NCBI GenBank assembly: GCA_004195315.1
Contig: SDWL01000061.1
Coordinates: 1 to 9,090, forward strand
Direction: 5' to 3'
Origin: Lutibacter sp.
GTDB taxonomy: Bacteria > Bacteroidota > Bacteroidia > Flavobacteriales > Flavobacteriaceae
Length of the DNA: 9,090 nucleotides
Position 1 is the first letter of the stretch; each line of letters begins with the position of its first letter. The notes beneath the pieces were generated by a model. It had not been told where the DNA came from. It made no database searches and worked only from the letters and a program-made list of their open reading frames with translations. Below are positions 1-5,583 of the stretch, one piece after another. The position numbers and the translations under genes were made by a program.

Positions 1-19
1 AGATGTGTATAAGAGACAG
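1..19 (+). other. Tn5/Nextera mosaic-end adapter remnant (artefact)
   Basis: The first 19 bases, AGATGTGTATAAGAGACAG, are identical to the Tn5 mosaic end used in Nextera tagmentation libraries. This is not genomic sequence. Read in frame from base 3 it encodes MCIRDR, a well-known spurious N-terminus of proteins predicted on untrimmed contigs. Genomic sequence begins at about base 20. Confidence 0.97.
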
Positions 20-20
20 A

Positions 21-383
21 GATAAACCTACCAGAAAAGCAGCTTATTTTATTTGGGCTAATCCCTGGATGGTTGCAGGGAATGATACTTATATAAACGA
101 AATACTAAAACTTAATAAGTTTGAAAATATTTACGCAAATATGAGTCGCTATCCTAAAATTGAAATTAATAAAATTAGACATGAAGGCGATCCTGATGTT
201 ATTATTTTATCATCAGAACCATTTCCTTTTAAAGATGAACACGCTATGGAAATAGCAACCTATACAAATCGTTCAATAACAGTTTTTGGAAATGGTGAAT
301 TATTTAGTTGGTTTGGATCTAGATTACTTTTGTCATTTGATTATTTTAAAGAATTACACAAAAAATTAGAAAGTCATTTTTAA
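21..383 (+). CDS. BtuF-like ABC transporter substrate-binding protein, C-terminal part (5' truncated)
   Basis: This is the 3' end of a gene for a helical-backbone metal-receptor type binding protein (periplasmic-binding family PF01497, the fold of BtuF and siderophore/cobalamin receptors). About 120 genomic codons remain, roughly the second lobe. Recognisable features are the strand and loop AAYFIWANPWMVAGNDTYIN, the NKFENIY and RYPKIEI segments, the GDPDVIILSSEPFPF motif (the usual 'PDVI..S.E.P' strand) and the GELFSWFGSRL segment near the C-terminus. An ATG at base 3 lies in adapter sequence and must not be used as the start; the real N-terminus is off the contig. The ligand cannot be decided from this half; cobalamin or an iron chelate is typical for the family. 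The gene converges with the MFS gene, with a single base between the two stop codons. Confidence 0.85.
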   Translation, partial: DKPTRKAAYFIWANPWMVAGNDTYINEILKLNKFENIYANMSRYPKIEINKIRHEGDPDVIILSSEPFPFKDEHAMEIATYTNRSITVFGNGELFSWFGSRLLLSFDYFKELHKKLESHF

Positions 384-384
384 T

Positions 385-1605
385 TTAAAAAACATCTTTT
401 TGCGCTTCTAAAGCTCGCTTTAACCAAAACATAAGTACAGCTGCAAGCAAACCTAAACCACCCATTAAAAACCAATTGGCTTCAAAACCAAATCGAGCAA
501 TAACTTCCATCCCAGTTTTTGCACTAAAAATATGCGCCATTGAAAATGCCATAGCATATAAAGCTAAATAACGCCCTTCTTTACCCGAAGGAGCTCTAGT
601 CATAGCAAAATTATTTGTAAACGGAAAAGCAAACATTTCGCCAAGAGTAATTAACACCATACCCACAACTAAAATACCAATCCAAGTAGTAACGTTTAAT
701 ATGATGAAACTTAGCGCAAATAAAACTAAACTCCAACTTATAATTTTCAACTTATCTAACAATTTATTTTCTATATAATGAATTAAAGGCATTTCAAATA
801 GAAAAATTATAAGTCCGTTAAGTGCCATAATCAAACCAATTTCTACTTCCGTTAGTTTATGAACACTTTTATAATATAAAGGAATTGTTGTAAATAATTG
901 TAAAAACACAAATCCCATTAAAAAAACAATACCTAAAAATATCCAATAAGGTTTATCCTTATAAATAGATGTTACAATGGTTTCTATTGAATCTTCTGAT
1001 TTTTTAGCATTAAATTCTTTTCGCTTCAATACTACTTTCATTAAAAAAACAGCAGAAATACATGTAATTCCATCAATCCAAAAAAGACCAGAATAACTTA
1101 AAGTAGTAATAATCAACCCACCTAGAAAAGGACCAAAAGAAAAACCTAAATTTATTGCCAAGCGAATTAACGTTAATGATCTTGTTTGGTTTTCAAGCTT
1201 GCTATAAGCTTTTAACGAAACAAACATTGCAGGTCTAAATGTATCTGCAACTGTCATTGTTAAAAATATACCAATTGTAAAGCCTAAAAATGTAGATACA
1301 TACTGCAAACCTATAAATAGGAATCCTGTTAATAACAAACTCCAAAACATTACTTGGTAAAAACCAATTTTATCTGTAAGCTTTCCTCCTAACCAAGAAC
1401 CTAACAATGAACCAACTCCAAAACTTGTCATAACCCAACCTACTTGAGCTAAAGATAAATTTAAATCTTCCGTCAAATACAATGTTAGAAAAGGCAACAC
1501 CATGGTTCCTGCCCTATTTATAAATGTTATTAATGCCAACCACCAAACTTCTTTTGACAAACCTCTAAATGAATCTTGGTAACTATTTACCACTCTTTTT
1601 ACCAT
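385..1605 (-). CDS. MFS transporter, 12-TM exporter type
   Basis: This is a 406-residue integral inner-membrane protein of the Major Facilitator Superfamily, of ordinary family length. The sequence is hydrophobic throughout, with about 12 predicted helices. An MFS motif A (GGKLTDKIG, residues 73-81) sits in the loop between TM2 and TM3, and a central hydrophilic loop near residues 195-215 separates the two six-helix halves. The N-terminus (SFRGLSKEVWWLALITFINRAGTM) resembles a group of drug-efflux-like MFS proteins common in Flavobacteriia. The start at 1605 is chosen because it gives the short polar N-terminus typical of that group. The substrate cannot be inferred. The gene lies alone on its strand. 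Its leader holds a terminator-like hairpin ending about ten bases before the ATG, which suggests control by attenuation. The 3' end abuts the convergent binding-protein gene with no room for a terminator, so the two transcripts probably overlap. Confidence 0.88.
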   Translation of the reverse strand: MVKRVVNSYQDSFRGLSKEVWWLALITFINRAGTMVLPFLTLYLTEDLNLSLAQVGWVMTSFGVGSLLGSWLGGKLTDKIGFYQVMFWSLLLTGFLFIGLQYVSTFLGFTIGIFLTMTVADTFRPAMFVSLKAYSKLENQTRSLTLIRLAINLGFSFGPFLGGLIITTLSYSGLFWIDGITCISAVFLMKVVLKRKEFNAKKSEDSIETIVTSIYKDKPYWIFLGIVFLMGFVFLQLFTTIPLYYKSVHKLTEVEIGLIMALNGLIIFLFEMPLIHYIENKLLDKLKIISWSLVLFALSFIILNVTTWIGILVVGMVLITLGEMFAFPFTNNFAMTRAPSGKEGRYLALYAMAFSMAHIFSAKTGMEVIARFGFEANWFLMGGLGLLAAVLMFWLKRALEAQKDVF

Positions 1606-1619
1606 ACTATAAACTAAAA

Positions 1620-1640
1620 AACTCAGCTAAAAGCCGAGTT
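1620..1640 (-). terminator. Intrinsic-terminator-like hairpin in the MFS leader (candidate attenuator)
   Basis: On the minus strand AACTCGGC (1640-1633), loop TTTTA, then GCTGAGTT (1627-1620) form an 8-bp stem with one G-U pair, followed by a T run to 1616. This is the layout of an intrinsic terminator. No minus-strand gene lies upstream that it could terminate, and the MFS start codon follows about ten bases later, so an attenuator in the MFS leader is the best reading. The stem has an A-C mismatch and no T run on the plus strand. Confidence 0.6.
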
Positions 1641-1690
1641 AAAATGAATTGATATTATTTATTACTTGAATAATTATAACATATACACAT

Positions 1691-1713
1691 CTCGGCAGTT
1701 TTTTAAAAACCGC
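1691..1713 (-). promoter_or_regulatory. Upstream leader hairpin and possible antiterminator segment for the MFS gene
   Basis: On the minus strand GCGGTTTT (1713-1706) pairs with AAAACTGC (1702-1695) in an 8-bp stem with one G-U pair. The next bases extend this arm to GCCGAG (1696-1691), the exact reverse complement of CTCGGC (1638-1633), the 5' arm of the terminator hairpin. The upstream hairpin, the long-range pairing and the terminator are mutually exclusive, as in classical attenuators. The function is inferred. Confidence 0.4.
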
Positions 1714-1769
1714 TTATATATTGAAATATTCTGTGTATAATTATTCATGAATTTACATATTATATTTGC

Positions 1770-1777
1770 CAAAACTA
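1770..1777 (-). promoter_or_regulatory. Candidate -7 box for the MFS transcript
   Basis: The minus strand reads TAGTTTTG, an exact match to the Bacteroidota -7 consensus TAnnTTTG. Transcription would start near 1763 and give a leader of about 157 nt that includes both hairpins. No good -33 TTG is seen at the expected distance, so this is tentative. Confidence 0.35.
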
Positions 1778-1826
1778 CAAAATTTATTCAATTTCCATTG
1801 TTTTTTATCTTAATGATTATATTTAG

Positions 1827-1834
1827 TACTTTTG
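1827..1834 (+). promoter_or_regulatory. Candidate -7 box for the DUF1684 lipoprotein gene
   Basis: TACTTTTG matches TAnnTTTG exactly and lies 19 bases before the ATG at 1854, leaving a very short leader. A TTG at 1798-1800 is 26 bases upstream, a longer gap than usual for a -33 element. A second exact match, TATATTTG at 1761-1768, is an alternative. Confidence 0.45.
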
Positions 1835-1853
1835 AACACCTAATCAAACTATC

Positions 1854-2471
1854 ATGAAAAGCATCTTTTTTACTTTACTAATAATTACATCTTTTACTAA
1901 TTGTACAACTAAAAAAACTTCTTATGAAGATGAAATTAAATTAGTGCAATACGAGTTAAATATACAATATGCAGATGTTAAAGAATCTCCGCTTACTGAG
2001 GAAGATTTAAAAACTTTTAAAGGGTTAGATTTTTTTGAAATTGATGAAGCATTTAGAGTTGAGGCTAATTTTGAATTAACACCAAATACACCCATTTTTG
2101 AAATGCCAACAACTACTGAAAGACTTCCTTTATATAGAAAATATGGAATTGCTCGTTTTATTTTGAATGGTAAACAAATTGAATTAAGTATTTATCAAAG
2201 TCAGAGCTTAATGACTAATATTGAATTTGAGGATTATCTGTTTTTACCATTTAATGATCTTACAAATGGGAACAGTAGTTATGGCGGTGGAAGATATATT
2301 GATTTAGAAATTCCTTCAGAAGAGAGCAAAACAATAGTTATAGATTTTAACAAAGCATACAACCCATATTGTGCCTATAATGGTAAATATTCTTGTCCTA
2401 TTCCACCTTCTGAAAATACAATTCCTCTTGAAATTTTATCAGGTGTAAAAGCTTATGGAAAACATCATTAA
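1854..2471 (+). CDS. DUF1684 family lipoprotein
   Basis: This is a 205-residue secreted lipoprotein of unknown function. Residues 1-16 form a lipoprotein signal peptide (two lysine-poor residues, a hydrophobic stretch, then SFTN before Cys17); the lipobox is loose but of a kind common in Bacteroidota, so membrane anchoring after cleavage is likely. The rest matches the DUF1684 family (PF07920): FKGLDFFEID near residue 55, a PTTTERLPLYRKYG segment near 85-98, EDYLFLPFNDLTNGN near 126-140, YGGGRYIDL at 143-151 and the signature NPYCAYNGKYSCPIPPSEN at 170-188, whose Cys173 and Cys181 could form a disulfide. Length is normal. No function is established for the family that I can vouch for. The gene stands alone: it diverges from the MFS gene and converges with the nitrogen operon, whose terminator begins five bases after its stop codon. 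No T-tract terminator of its own is evident. Confidence 0.88.
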   Translation: MKSIFFTLLIITSFTNCTTKKTSYEDEIKLVQYELNIQYADVKESPLTEEDLKTFKGLDFFEIDEAFRVEANFELTPNTPIFEMPTTTERLPLYRKYGIARFILNGKQIELSIYQSQSLMTNIEFEDYLFLPFNDLTNGNSSYGGGRYIDLEIPSEESKTIVIDFNKAYNPYCAYNGKYSCPIPPSENTIPLEILSGVKAYGKHH

Positions 2472-2504
2472 AAAAAGCCCATTCAGAAAATTTCTTAATA
2501 GGCT
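2471..2504 (-). terminator. Intrinsic terminator of the glnK-amt-torF operon
   Basis: On the minus strand AGCC (2504-2501), ATT (2499-2497) and AGAAA (2495-2491) pair in order with TTTCT, AAT and GGCT (2489-2476), symmetric about base 2490. One interruption is a T-G wobble and one an A-G mismatch. The stem is followed directly by six T (2476-2471). The T run is only on the minus strand, so the signal belongs to the porin end of the operon, about 35 bases past its stop codon. It ends at the last base of the DUF1684 stop codon. Confidence 0.78.
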
Positions 2505-2539
2505 AAAACTTAACTTAATTAATACTATTTTAAGTTTTA

Positions 2540-3226
2540 TTAAAGTGAAATTAAAAATACCAAATACGCATCTTCTGTATCTGGATTGAATATTGCCGAT
2601 GTAGACACACCTAGACTAAATGAATCTGTTATTTTTATATCTTTTGCAGCGGAAATTCCAAAATTTGTGACTGCAAATTCACCATCTACAGAATAAATTT
2701 CATTACCAGCACCAACAAATGCGCTTAATTCTGTTGCACCAATTGTAAATGGATATCCTATTTCGGTATACACTGAGTTTGCATCATCATTGTAAACATT
2801 AATACCTAATAGTATTGATAATGGAAAATTTTCAATTCCATCAAAACTTAAAGTTGCTTCACCTATATGATTTTTCATTTGAAAATATCCATCTGAGATC
2901 CCATCAACAGGAAACGAATAATCTGTAAATCCAAGAGACACTGCACCAAAAGAATAACCAGCATAAATATCAAATTCTTGCCCAACAACCTGCCCTCCAG
3001 TTTCATAAGAGGCCCAAGCTCCAAGGGTAAAGTTTCCAGAAGTATATTCTGCGTAAGGTTGTATTGCCGGTGAATCAGAGAATTCTAAACCTCTCCATAC
3101 GTATCTACTTGCAAAATCTACTCCAACATCAAATGAAGCTTTCGATTTTTCTTCTTCTTGTGCGTTTATTGTGCTAATTGATATAATTATTATCAATAAT
3201 AATACTGATTTTTTAATTATTTTCAT
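2540..3226 (-). CDS. TorF-family putative outer-membrane porin
   Basis: This is a 228-residue secreted beta-barrel of the TorF/Gcw_chp putative porin family (PF09694, TIGR02001). Residues 1-22 are a Sec signal peptide (KIIKK, a run of Leu/Ile, then TINA) with probable cleavage before Gln23. The mature part begins with an acidic stretch, then shows alternating polar/hydrophobic strands with many Gly, Tyr and Phe. The family hallmark is FASRYVWRGLEFSDSPAIQPY near residues 38-58. The chain ends with a hydrophobic strand (AYLVFLISL), as expected for outer-membrane insertion. It is the last gene of a three-gene unit, 25 bases after amt and before a strong terminator, so it is probably co-expressed under nitrogen limitation. 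An outer-membrane route for ammonium or another small nitrogen compound is a reasonable guess but unproven. Confidence 0.82.
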   Translation of the reverse strand: MKIIKKSVLLLIIIISISTINAQEEEKSKASFDVGVDFASRYVWRGLEFSDSPAIQPYAEYTSGNFTLGAWASYETGGQVVGQEFDIYAGYSFGAVSLGFTDYSFPVDGISDGYFQMKNHIGEATLSFDGIENFPLSILLGINVYNDDANSVYTEIGYPFTIGATELSAFVGAGNEIYSVDGEFAVTNFGISAAKDIKITDSFSLGVSTSAIFNPDTEDAYLVFLISL

Positions 3227-3251
3227 TTTTTTAGTTTTTAGTTAATTACAA

Positions 3252-4448
3252 TTAATTATATACACTCATATCATGTTCGTGCATGTCTAACCCATCTTCT
3301 TCTTCAACTTTAGAAACTCGCAATCCAATTGTTTTTTTCAAAATAAATAGTACTATAAATGAAGTTCCTATTGCCCAAGCTGCAATTGAAAATACACCAA
3401 TAGCTTGCACTCCTAATTGGTGAAATCCTCCACCATATAATAATCCGCCATCTGTAGCAAAAACACCAACCAACAATGTTCCTAATGCCCCTGTTACTCC
3501 ATGTACTGAAATAGCTCCAACAGGATCATCAATTTTTAACTTTTTATCAATAAAATCAATTGAAAAGACTACTACCACGCCAGCAATTATTCCAATTATA
3601 AATGCACCTAATGGGCTAACTGCTGCACAACCTGCAGTAATTGCAACTAAACCTGCTAAAGCACCGTTCAGCGTCATTGAAATATCTGGTTTTCCATAAC
3701 TAATCCATGTAACTATCATTGCTGTAATTGCGGCAGCAGCAGCGGCTAGATTTGTAGTAATAATAATACCTGCAACCGCATTTGCATTATCACCAGATAT
3801 TGCTAGCTGAGAACCCGCATTAAATCCAAACCAGCCTAACCACAATATAAAAACTCCAAGTGAACCAATAAGTAAATTATGCCCTGGAATAGCGTTTGAT
3901 TTTCCATTGGTATATTTTCCTATTCTAGGGCCTATTAAAATTGCACCAACCAAAGCTGCCCACCCTCCAACAGAATGAACTACTGTTGAACCTGCAAAAT
4001 CTATAAATCCAAGGTTAGTTAACCAACCACCACCTTGCCAAACCCAGTGACCAGATATTGGATAAATTATAACGGTTATCACAAAAGAAAATATAATATA
4101 TGTAGAAAATTTTGTTCTTCCCGCAACAGCTCCTGATACGATTGTAGCAGCAGTTGCAGCAAATACTGTTTGAAAAAATAAATTGTGCATATCTTCTTTA
4201 TTATCAAAGAATAGAGTAGTCTTACCAATAAAAGCTCCTATTGATTCTCCATACATAATTGTATAACCGATGGCCCAAAAACCTATACTACCTATACAAA
4301 GGTCCATGATATTTTTCATTATTATATTTCCTGCATTTTTTGATCTGGTAAATCCCGTTTCAACAAGCGTAAATCCAGCTTGCATAAAAAATACTAAAAT
4401 TCCGCAGATTACAATCCACATTAAGTCCAATACACCGTTAGCATCCAT
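3252..4448 (-). CDS. amt: Ammonium transporter, Amt family
   Basis: This 398-residue inner-membrane channel conducts ammonium/ammonia and works as a trimer with about 11 helices per subunit. The Amt signature is present: DFAGSTVVHSVGGW at 150-163 contains Asp150 (equivalent to AmtB Asp160) and the first pore His158; the second pore histidine is His316 in SVHGVTGALG. Trp135/Trp137 in GHWVWQGG and Phe209 in GWFGFNAGS match the outer recruitment site and phenyl gate. The C-terminal tail (EEEDGLDMHEHDMSVYN) is the conserved cytoplasmic segment through which PII proteins gate the channel. The N-terminus has no cleavable signal peptide, as in many Amt proteins outside Proteobacteria. It follows glnK by 39 bases and precedes the porin by 25, a tight operon. 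The 65-codon frame opposite its start is a shadow. Confidence 0.96.
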   Translation of the reverse strand: MDANGVLDLMWIVICGILVFFMQAGFTLVETGFTRSKNAGNIIMKNIMDLCIGSIGFWAIGYTIMYGESIGAFIGKTTLFFDNKEDMHNLFFQTVFAATAATIVSGAVAGRTKFSTYIIFSFVITVIIYPISGHWVWQGGGWLTNLGFIDFAGSTVVHSVGGWAALVGAILIGPRIGKYTNGKSNAIPGHNLLIGSLGVFILWLGWFGFNAGSQLAISGDNANAVAGIIITTNLAAAAAAITAMIVTWISYGKPDISMTLNGALAGLVAITAGCAAVSPLGAFIIGIIAGVVVVFSIDFIDKKLKIDDPVGAISVHGVTGALGTLLVGVFATDGGLLYGGGFHQLGVQAIGVFSIAAWAIGTSFIVLFILKKTIGLRVSKVEEEDGLDMHEHDMSVYN

Positions 4449-4487
4449 AATATATATTTTTAATTAATTTATTTTTTTTATTAGTTT

Positions 4488-4826
4488 TTATTTAAGAGCA
4501 TCACTACCTTTTTCACCCGTTCTAATTCGATAAGACTCAATAACATCTGAAACAAATATTATTCCATCTCCTACAATTCCTGTGAAAGCTGTTTTTATTA
4601 TTGCATCAACAGTTATATCCAAAAATGGATCAGATACTATAATTGATAAAAATCTACGCTGAATATCTGAAGTACAATAGCTAACACCCCTATACACATG
4701 CCCTTCTTTTTCATTGCCAACTCCAGTTACATCCCAGTAACTAAAAAAATTAACTTCAATTTGATGTAAAGCTTCTTTAACCTCATCAAATTTTGATTTC
4801 CTAATAATCGCTTCGATTTTCTTCAT
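4488..4826 (-). CDS. glnK: P-II nitrogen regulatory protein
   Basis: This 112-residue PII signal protein is the normal length. It forms trimers that sense ATP/ADP and 2-oxoglutarate and bind the Amt channel; the pairing with amt argues for the GlnK role. The start KKIEAIIRKSKFDEVKEAL and the C-terminal RIRTGE (Arg100, Arg102) match the family. The T-loop (about 37-56, GNEKEGHVYRGVSY) keeps Tyr50, equivalent to the uridylylated Tyr51 of E. coli GlnB, but is one residue shorter before it, and no glutamine aligns with Gln39. The B-loop reads TGIVGDGIIFV (82-92): the lysine that contacts ATP phosphate in E. coli (Lys90) is Ile89 here. Modified nucleotide or effector binding is therefore possible. 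The gene is first in its operon, behind a TACTTTTG promoter and four palindromes. Confidence 0.94.
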   Translation of the reverse strand: MKKIEAIIRKSKFDEVKEALHQIEVNFFSYWDVTGVGNEKEGHVYRGVSYCTSDIQRRFLSIIVSDPFLDITVDAIIKTAFTGIVGDGIIFVSDVIESYRIRTGEKGSDALK

Positions 4827-4857
4827 AATAAAATGATTTTTTAAATTGATTTCGGGT

Positions 4858-4865
4858 CAAAAGTA
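4858..4865 (-). promoter_or_regulatory. Candidate -7 box of the glnK-amt-torF operon
   Basis: The minus strand reads TACTTTTG, an exact TAnnTTTG match, 31 bases before the glnK ATG. The transcript would start near 4851 with a leader of about 25 nt. No TTG -33 element is visible; its place is taken by the nearest palindrome, centred about 40 bases upstream of the start point. This fits a promoter that needs an activator. Confidence 0.52.
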
Positions 4866-4879
4866 AGAGTATTTTTGAT

Positions 4880-4902
4880 TACCCTCTAATTTTTTAGGGG
4901 TG
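4880..4902 (-). promoter_or_regulatory. Promoter-proximal operator-like palindrome of glnK (site 1)
   Basis: TACCC-T-CTAA and TTAGGGGT are the two arms, with one extra base in the left arm and a T-rich centre. The site is 14 to 37 bases upstream of the glnK -7 box and covers where the -33 element would be. That is the position expected for an activator touching RNA polymerase, or for a repressor blocking it. Confidence 0.5.
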
Positions 4903-5038
4903 TGGTAATGATTTTTATGATTTTAATTAATTCTGCCCTATTTTTTTATGGGTTATATAATTGACATTGTAGAATAACAAGAATTATACCCCTATTTTTT
5001 ATAGGTTGATATTTTAAAAATAAGAATATATGTTTTTA

Positions 5039-5059
5039 TACCCCTAAATTTTAGGGGTA
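5039..5059. promoter_or_regulatory. Perfect 21-bp palindrome, distal operator-like site (site 4)
   Basis: TACCCCTAAA and its exact reverse complement TTTAGGGGTA flank a single central T. It is the best-conserved member of the array and the farthest from glnK, about 197 bases upstream of the predicted start point. It begins 62 bases past the crcB stop codon. It could be the primary binding site. Confidence 0.55.
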
Positions 5060-5121
5060 CATTTATAAATAGCAAAAAAAAGGAAGTGATTTCGAACTTA
5101 TTAAGTTGAAAAAATTATAGA

Positions 5122-5493
5122 TTAAAGAAATTTTGAAAAATACAAACCAATAAAAACGGCTGAGAAACCTAAAATTAAAGACAATAAAGTATAAGGCAAG
5201 AAACTAAAGTAGTCGCCGTTCTTAATAAGTAAATGATTTTCATAGGCAAATGTTGAAAAAGTAGTAAAGCCACCACAAAATCCAGTAGCTAATAATAATG
5301 ATTGACTTTGAGATATATTTCCAGTTTTACCTAAATAACCTAAAATCACACCAATCAGCAAGCTTCCAAGCACATTAGACAACAGGGTTCCGTAAGGAAT
5401 TGTGTTTTCAAGGTTATTTAACCATTTTCCAAGAAAATACCTAGCAACACTCCCAAAACCTCCACCCACAAATACTAATAACGCATGCTTCAT
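5122..5493 (-). CDS. crcB: Fluoride ion channel CrcB/Fluc
   Basis: This 123-residue, four-helix inner-membrane protein exports fluoride as an antiparallel dual-topology dimer. Family motifs are all present: GGGFGSVARY at 10-19, the GTLLSNVLGSLLIG helix at 35-48 with the pore Asn40, and GFCGGFTTFSTF at 71-82, which supplies the central sodium site and the fluoride-coordinating Phe79 and Phe82. Length is normal, and a single gene fits a homodimer. It lies 90 bases after the DoxX gene in the same direction and is probably the last gene of that unit. The gap shows no TAnnTTTG box and no fluoride riboswitch, so read-through from upstream is likely. A weak hairpin with a T run in the gap could reduce it. 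Confidence 0.94.
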   Translation of the reverse strand: MKHALLVFVGGGFGSVARYFLGKWLNNLENTIPYGTLLSNVLGSLLIGVILGYLGKTGNISQSQSLLLATGFCGGFTTFSTFAYENHLLIKNGDYFSFLPYTLLSLILGFSAVFIGLYFSKFL

Positions 5494-5583
5494 TTTTAAG
5501 TTATAAATTTTAAGTTTTTAGCTTTTCATATTTCTTATTTGGTTTTAAATAGTTTAAAAAAGTGTTAACTTACTTTACCTAAA

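Larger units (their letters stand above)
4880..5059. repeat. Four phased palindromes upstream of glnK (candidate operator array)
   Basis: Four related inverted repeats of the form TACCCCTA - about 5 A/T - TAGGGGTA lie between crcB and glnK. Site 1 is 4880-4902, site 2 is 4934-4954, site 3 is 4987-5007 and site 4 is 5039-5059. Their right halves (TTTTAGGGGT or close variants) begin at 4892, 4944, 4997 and 5049, so the steps are 52, 53 and 52 bp, very near five helical turns. Site 4 is a perfect palindrome; the others are imperfect. The DNA between sites is AT-rich and not repeated. None of the hairpins is followed by a T run, so they are not terminators. Repeated binding of one regulator on one face of the helix is the most likely meaning. 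Confidence 0.7.

Noticed and set aside
1682..1692. Second adapter remnant: minus strand AGATGTGTATA matches the first 11 bases of the mosaic end
   Set aside because: The match stops after 11 bases and the sequence continues through a coherent divergent control region, so it is most likely chance.
2505..2538. AAAACTTA / TAAGTTTT inverted repeat as a terminator for the DUF1684 gene
   Set aside because: The stem is only A/T-rich with an 18-base loop and no T run on the plus strand, so it is too weak to call.
4270..4467. 65-codon plus-strand frame opposite the start of amt
   Set aside because: It lies antisense to a clear Amt gene and has no family resemblance or initiation signal; a shadow frame.
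4880..5059. CRISPR-like array (about 21-bp repeats with about 31-bp gaps)
   Set aside because: Only four units, the repeats differ in several positions, the gaps are plain AT-rich DNA, and no cas genes are nearby; the position before a promoter fits operators better.
5540..5580. Weak hairpin AAAGT...ACTTT plus T run on the minus strand after the DoxX gene
   Set aside because: A five-pair, mostly A/T stem is expected by chance in such DNA; not enough for a terminator call.
5494..5583. Fluoride riboswitch before crcB
   Set aside because: The gap is almost entirely A/T and lacks the conserved G-rich and pseudoknot segments of that riboswitch.
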